A stretch of DNA of 64,000 nt from Pyrrhosoma nymphula (lineage: Eukaryota; Arthropoda; Insecta; Odonata; Coenagrionidae). Location: the NCBI GenBank assembly GCA_963573305.1, contig OY754332.1:53233559-53297558 (forward strand), in the 5' to 3' direction. Of this stretch, positions 59,111-64,000 are shown one piece after another (the stretch's first letter is position 1; every line of letters starts with the position of its first letter). The translations under genes were made by a program, and so were the position numbers. The notes under the pieces were generated by a model, which was not told where the DNA came from, ran no database searches, and saw nothing but the letters and a program-made list of their open reading frames with translations.

Positions 59111-59657
59111 GAAGGGGTAGTGAGAAGGGAGAGAGGGGAGGGTGAAGAGTGAGGTCTTTTTAAAGAGTCGATCTTTATTCCAATATATGTCTGATTAGAC
59201 ATTAGGCGAGCTCACAAACAGGCGTTTCGAGGGTAGCGTGCGCATAGTTCACGTGCGAAAGGTTCACATTCAAGCGTCAGCGACGTCGTGTAGCTCTATG
59301 TGTGCAACGACCAGGCCATAGATTCTATCCATGGCCTTGCGCAAGGACTACACATGCTGGCATCTATCAGTGAATGTACTTACAAGTAAAAAATGTCGAG
59401 TGCCTGTGTGCACAAGGCTTGCATTGGTACCCAAATAGGTTTTCGTCGACTTTTCCATTAATATCCGCAATTCTCTCGCTGTCACTTTATCTGGATTTTA
59501 TCCGTTCTTCGTTATTTTCGTCAAAATACGCTCAGCAGCCCTGTTGCAGAATCTGGGGGTTTCACGCGGAAAAAGTTAAAATTTCACCAACTTTGCCCGC
59601 GTTTAGCCAAGCGAGCGAAGCGAACACCTGACTGGCTGCGGGCGGAACACTTCGCCC
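59111..59657. other. No recognised feature
   Basis: Mixed-composition DNA up to the Transib boundary; a polypurine stretch at 59110-59155. Nothing else noticed. Confidence 0.4.
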
Positions 59658-59662
59658 CGCTC
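59658..59662. repeat. Target site duplication of Transib, left (CGCTC)
   Basis: CGCTC at 59658-59662 and 62704-62708 directly abuts CACAGTGG...CCACTGTG. Five-bp GC-rich duplications are the hallmark of Transib (and of RAG-mediated transposition). Confidence 0.85.
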
Positions 59663-60544
59663 CACAGTGGTCTGAAATCGGAAAAAGCCGGACAAAAGTC
59701 CAAAATTGCGTTTTTTGAGGTAGAGACTTGAAACTTGGCGTATATGCTAAAAAATAATTGATGATTATGGAACAATAAGTCATTTTTCCTAGATCTCATC
59801 CATTACTGAGATACAGAGGACCAAACATGAACAAATTTCCAAAAACACGCCCGATCTCGTTTTTCTTCGAAAAACTTAGGAGTTAATCTGCTGGTAGAGT
59901 TTTGGAAGGATTTTAACGAAGTAAAAAACATTATATTCCGGTAATATGGTACTTTATCTACATTTTTCATTATTTTTGAACATTTTGGTTAATATTGGTG
60001 TGGTATAATGTAGCAAAATGGCGGACCTTTTTTTCTGGCAAAATTTGACAAAGAGTAGACAGTATCTTTCGTCTGAGAAATAACTGCTCTCCAATTTTTC
60101 ATCAAAGTATTTACTAGAGATATGTTAAGAGTATAAAGCAAAAATCTTGGAAAAAAGTTTGCGGCTGCAAAAATGAGCGCAAGTTTTTGATCGCGCTTCA
60201 CGTCCCGGCTCCGCAACGCGGGGGCCTAGACACCGTTGGATATATCACGTCGTTTGGAACTAAATTATTTAAAATCGTCATTTTAAGCACACTGCAGTCT
60301 CTATTGACCCGAAATACTTAATTGAAGATATTACTAGCATATTGGATCGATCTACTTGGTTACTGAACGCGTAACTCTGGTAAGCATGCTTTCGTTTCGA
60401 AACTTAACGGAATCATGTCGCTTGTTAGGAACACCCTTTGGGTAGGATTTAAGTTTTCTCTCGAAGCTTGCCTTGCACAGCTACCAAGAAAGGCAACAGC
60501 CGGGATTCTTTTACTTATTCTTTCCCTTTTCAACCTCGCCGAGG
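59663..60544 (+). repeat. Left terminal inverted repeat of Transib (RSS-like tip)
   Basis: The tip consists of heptamer CACAGTG (59663-59669), a 22-nt spacer (59670-59691) and nonamer-like ACAAAAGTC (59692-59700; 7 of 9 match the V(D)J nonamer ACAAAAACC). This is the layout of a 23-type recombination signal. The inner boundary at 60544 coincides with the first copy of a 25-bp direct repeat (60539-60563 and 60571-60595). Confidence 0.92.
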
Positions 60545-60571
60545 TTTTTTCGATACTCCAGAGAGTTACTC

Positions 60572-61255
60572 CGAGGTTTTTTCGATACTCCAGAGCTGGC
60601 CGCTGATTTAACAGGTAATTGTATTAATTTAACATCACTTCAGAGTAATAGCCATGCGTAGGAGAAGTTACGTACGTGTATACGCACGAACTGTAATAAA
60701 AATATCAATATTTTTATGTTTTTCGAATGTGCAATCGAGGTTAATGCGAAGTTATTCATGTTTTCATTACAGGAGTTAATATTGACCTTATAACAAAATT
60801 TTCAATCATTCTAAGGGCAATATCCAGTGGAATAAATCTTAATCATACAGCATTCTCGCAATACTGCCAGAGAACAGCGGAACTGTACGTGGAGCTGTAC
60901 CCATGGTATTATATGCCAACCACGGTCCATAAAGTCCTGATGCATGGAGGGGAAATTGTGAAGGAGGCAATTCTCCCACTGGGGCAACTTTCCGAAGAGG
61001 CATTAAAAGCTAGAAATAAGGACACCCGAAAATTTCGTCAAAGGTTCACCAGGAAACACTCAAGAGTGGCCACAAACCACGACCTCTTTGAAAGACTGTT
61101 GATTACGTCGGATCCATTTATTTCGTCTACCTTAACTTCAAAACCGAAAATATCAAGGAAGATGCCTTAAGGAATTGAGGGAACTTCTGGTTTTAGATGA
61201 AAGTGAAGGAGAAGAATCAGATGGTGGTGATGATCAAGATTCTTCGGAGGACTGA
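60572..61255 (+). pseudogene. Transib transposase (RAG1-core-related) C-terminal fragment
   Basis: The exon at 60572-60614 gives RGFFDTPELAADLT. A likely intron (60615-60772, GTAATT...TTTTCATTACAG) follows. The second exon at 60773-61170 continues GVNIDLITKFSIILRAIS, FSQYCQRTAELYVELYPWYYMP, TTVHKVLMHGGEIV, ILPLGQLSEEALKARNKDTR and FERLLITSDPFISS. This is the C-terminal part of the RNase H domain shared with RAG1. Glu at 60997-60999 (second E of SEEA) aligns, from memory, with RAG1 Glu962, the third acid of the DDE triad (EA...NK..R). One extra base near 61162 ends the frame in TAA; the shifted frame continues to 61255 as CLKELRELLVLDESEGEESD with an acidic tail. Everything N-terminal is lost. 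Confidence 0.85.
60615..60772 (+). other. Probable spliceosomal intron in the Transib gene
   Basis: ACAG|GTAATT at the 5' side and TTTTCATTACAG|GA at the 3' side. Removing these 158 bp joins LT with GVNIDL in frame and gives a continuous family-like sequence. The intron interior has stops in all useful frames. Confidence 0.65.
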
Positions 61256-61821
61256 AGTATTGAATTTATTGAAATTTCAAATTACAATCATGGACACTAA
61301 AAACCTGCGCGGTATTAGGTAACTTCAAAAGTGTACATTTTCTTAGTCCTACGTCCTTCAAATTCATCACGTTCAATTTGTCAGAGTTATAGTTAACATG
61401 TTTCGCTTATTTCATTAGAATCATTTAATTTAAGATTTCAAATATTCCGTTAAGGAGTGTAAATCCACCTTTTTCTTCATATTGTTGGCACTCTTTTTAT
61501 CATTCTCTCTTTTGATTTAGCAATAAATAAGGCACATTCTCTAAATAATATATATATATACTGATGGGATGTTCAATGGTAAAACTTGCAATAGCAAAAT
61601 TAAATTACCATGTCATAATTTCCATTTCAATATAAAATACGAAAGATATATCTTTTAAAAAAGCTATTCGATCATTAAATTATCCCTTCATTACTAAATT
61701 TTCCTCGCGATAATATACTTTGGTTACAAAGGAAAGGGAGCGGAAAACCCCTTCGGAAATACCCGTTAAATACCGTCAAAGGGTGCGCGGTGTCATAAAA
61801 TGTCCCTTTTCGCACGCTCCT

Positions 61822-62703
61822 CCTCGGCGAGGTTGAAAAGGGAAAGAATAAGTAAAAGAATCCCGGCTGTTGCCTTTCTTGGTAGCTGTGCAAGGCAAAC
61901 TTCGAGAGAAAACTTAAATCCTACCCAAAGGGTGTTCCTAACAAGCGACATGATTCCGTTAAGTTTCGAAACCAAAGCATGCTTACCAGAGTTACGCGTT
62001 CAGTAACCAAGTAGATCGATCCAATATACTAGTAATATCTTCAATTAAGTATTTCGGGTCAATAGAGACTGCAGTGTGCTTAAAATGACGATTTTAAATA
62101 ATTTAGTTCCAAACGACGTGATATATCCAACGGTGTCTAGGCCCCCGCGTTGCGGAGCCGGGACGTGAAGCGCGATCAAAAACTTGCGCTCATTTTTGCA
62201 GCCGCAAACTTTTTTCCAAGATTTTTGCTTTATACTCTTAACATATCTCTAGTAAATACTTTGATGAAAAATTGGAGAGCAGTTATTTCTCAGACGAAAG
62301 ATACTGTCTACTCTTTGTCAAATTTTGCCAGAAAAAAAGGTCCGCCATTTTGCTACATTATACCACACCAATATTAACCAAAATGTTCAAAAATAATGAA
62401 AAATGTAGATAAAGTACCATATTACCGGAATATAATGTTTTTTACTTCGTTAAAATCCTTCCAAAACTCTACCAGCAGATTAACTCCTAAGTTTTTCGAA
62501 GAAAAACGAGATCGGGCGTGTTTTTGGAAATTTGTTCATGTTTGGTCCTCTGTATCTCAGTAATGGATGAGATCTAGGAAAAATGACTTATTGTTCCATA
62601 ATCATCAATTATTTTTTAGCATATACGCCAAGTTTCAAGTCTCTACCTCAAAAAACGCAATTTTGGACTTTTGTCCGGCTTTTTCCGATTTCAGACCACT
62701 GTG
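61822..62703 (-). repeat. Right terminal inverted repeat of Transib (RSS-like tip)
   Basis: Mirror of the left repeat with the same heptamer/22-nt spacer/nonamer-like tip at 62666-62703. A CGCTC duplicate follows at 62704-62708. Mirror-image open frames (for example 75 codons at 59989-60216 - and 62150-62377 +) are identical, because the repeats are, and are not evidence of a gene. Confidence 0.92.
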
Positions 62704-62708
62704 CGCTC

Positions 62709-64000
62709 GCGTGAAACGCCTACATGAGAAACCGCCTACAGGGTTAATACTGCTTTACACACGTTAGTTCTATAATATTACCCTTACAATTCGCTTGCAA
62801 GTGGGACTGGTATGTGTAAGCACATATGCAAAAGGTAGTAGGGGTCGATTGGGGTAGTAGTCGGTACTCGATCGACCACAGTTCGCACTTGAATGAAAAA
62901 TTAGACGCTTCTATTACAAGACACATTTCGACTCTAGCGATAGAATCGCATAACATCCGGCAAAATCCTAAGCACATGACGAATCGGGATTAAAAATGTA
63001 AACAACGAATCAGTCGGCCAGAGGAGGAGGTACTGTTACGTATGTCAACTTTTATTTTTACCTTGTATTGTCTTTCTTATCGCTAGAGTTTACTTACAGA
63101 TAATAGTCGTGACTGCTCTAGCATAGAATAATGAGGAATAAAATAACTCTCATATGTAATACGCTTTATTTGCCATATTCATTGCTAGCAAAATGCCATA
63201 CACTGTTTTATTTGGACATTCATTTTATGGACAAAAAACCGGTAGTAATATGTAAGCAGAACCATGCCCTACAAGTAGCGATACAAAGCAAGACTCCACC
63301 ATACCCGCCCTTTTCATAGCAGCCGTCTTACATGAGTAAAGCAGACTTTAAAATGGGAGGCACACTGCATGCATGGCAATCAAAAATAAACAAAGGCACA
63401 TAGCTAAAACACATTCACCCGCAGTGTCGGTTTTCTAGGAAATAAAACCTTCCAGTTCCAAAATCGTTCACTACTAATGTAAAACGAGCTTTCGCGAAGG
63501 CTGCACCGTGGATTCATCGATTCACTTAATTGTGACTTTCGGTCGATGTGACTAGTATTTATATTGCATGGCAAGCTAAGAATTCGTCGTTAATACATCG
63601 GTAACGAAAATCGTCACACGCAACGCAACTCACCTAACAACGTTTCCACTCTTAAGGTGGATGGAGGGGTAATCGTGAGTCATTTAGAGCACATCTCACC
63701 AACGTGCATCTGTCAATATGTTGGAACTCGCCATAGAGGCAGTAATGGAAATGGTACAAGAATTTTACATTTTTTACTTGATTTAAGCATGTTATGGTTT
63801 GAGTTTACAGAGCGGTATTCGAAATTTAGACATTTTTATGAAATATCTTATTTTGAATGTTGAACTTGACATGACACCTTGATATTATAAACCAACATTA
63901 ACTATCAGAATAAATGTATTACTTCGCGTTTATAAGAAAATTTGTACATGTTTAATCGAATTATTGCGAAATATATGCCAGGTGCCATAAGGCTACGCGA
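62709..64000. other. No recognised feature
   Basis: AT-rich DNA to the window end with short frames only; nothing recognised. Confidence 0.4.

Larger units (their letters stand above)
59663..62703 (+). mobile_element. Transib DNA transposon with 882-bp near-perfect inverted ends
   Basis: A 3041-bp element. The ends read CACAGTGGTCTGAAATCGG and its complement, flanked by the 5-bp duplication CGCTC. Inverted repeats 59663-60544 and 61822-62703 are exactly the same length, and I found only one mismatch (GAAGCTTG versus GAAGTTTG). The 1.28-kb centre carries the 3' part of a Transib transposase gene. Identification rests on three independent signs: heptamer-type end, 5-bp GC-rich duplication and transposase C-terminus. 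The N-terminal and central transposase, including the first two catalytic Asp, are absent, so it is non-autonomous. Confidence 0.92.

Noticed and set aside
59989..60216. 75-codon frame identical to 62150-62377
   Set aside because: Same reason: it is inside the Transib inverted repeats.

Overview
The window looks like intergenic or intronic DNA from a large, transposon-rich arthropod genome, probably an insect. The evidence is the repeat content: non-LTR retrotransposons ending in (GATGTA)n, (AAT)n or (TAAG)n, cut-and-paste DNA transposons (hAT-like, Transib, a piggyBac fossil) and tRNA-derived SINEs. Short CpG-rich islands sit in an AT-rich background. From memory the SINE and LINE tails recall dragonfly/damselfly or orthopteran genomes; that is low confidence. 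No complete host gene, rRNA, bona fide tRNA, CRISPR array or operon was found. Most long open frames are transposon proteins or antisense shadows.

Layout. 1-3.75 kb: C-rich start, a tRNA-like SINE head, LINE tails. 3.75-6.23 kb: young CR1/L2-type LINE copy A (-), inserted in an old RTE-like remnant. 6.5-10 kb: nothing recognised. 10.1-11.1 kb: CpG island. 12.4-17.0 kb: decayed RTE-like LINE pieces. 17.1-22.15 kb: hAT-like element A with long diverged inverted ends and an 8-bp target duplication; its transposase gene is split by LINE copy B (18.7-21.1 kb), about 99% identical to copy A in protein. 23.5-31.4 kb: possible pogo/Tigger traces, a fossil LINE, a piggyBac-type transposase fossil and a small inverted-repeat element. 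35-39 kb: SINEs, foldbacks and LINE remnants. 39.4-42.1 kb: another LINE with an almost intact reverse transcriptase. 44.3-48.35 kb: hAT-like element B with 478-bp near-identical inverted ends and a perfect 8-bp duplication. 48.65-51.27 kb: RTE-like LINE with a perfect 14-bp duplication. 55.4-56.8 kb: GC-rich tandem repeat of about 360 bp. 56.6-58 kb: CpG island with a strongly G-rich strand. 59.66-62.70 kb: Transib element with 882-bp near-perfect inverted ends.

The standout is the Transib element. Its ends carry the heptamer CACAGTG, identical to the V(D)J recombination signal heptamer. A 22-nt spacer and a nonamer-like ACAAAAGTC follow, a 5-bp GC-rich duplication (CGCTC) flanks it, and inside is an intron-containing fragment of the RAG1-related transposase C-terminus. 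A second theme is that cut-and-paste elements of two superfamilies here have inverted ends of about 450-880 bp, two of the three pairs almost sequence-identical. The nested insertions give a relative history: hAT-like A is older than LINE copy B, and an RTE-like remnant is older than LINE copy A.
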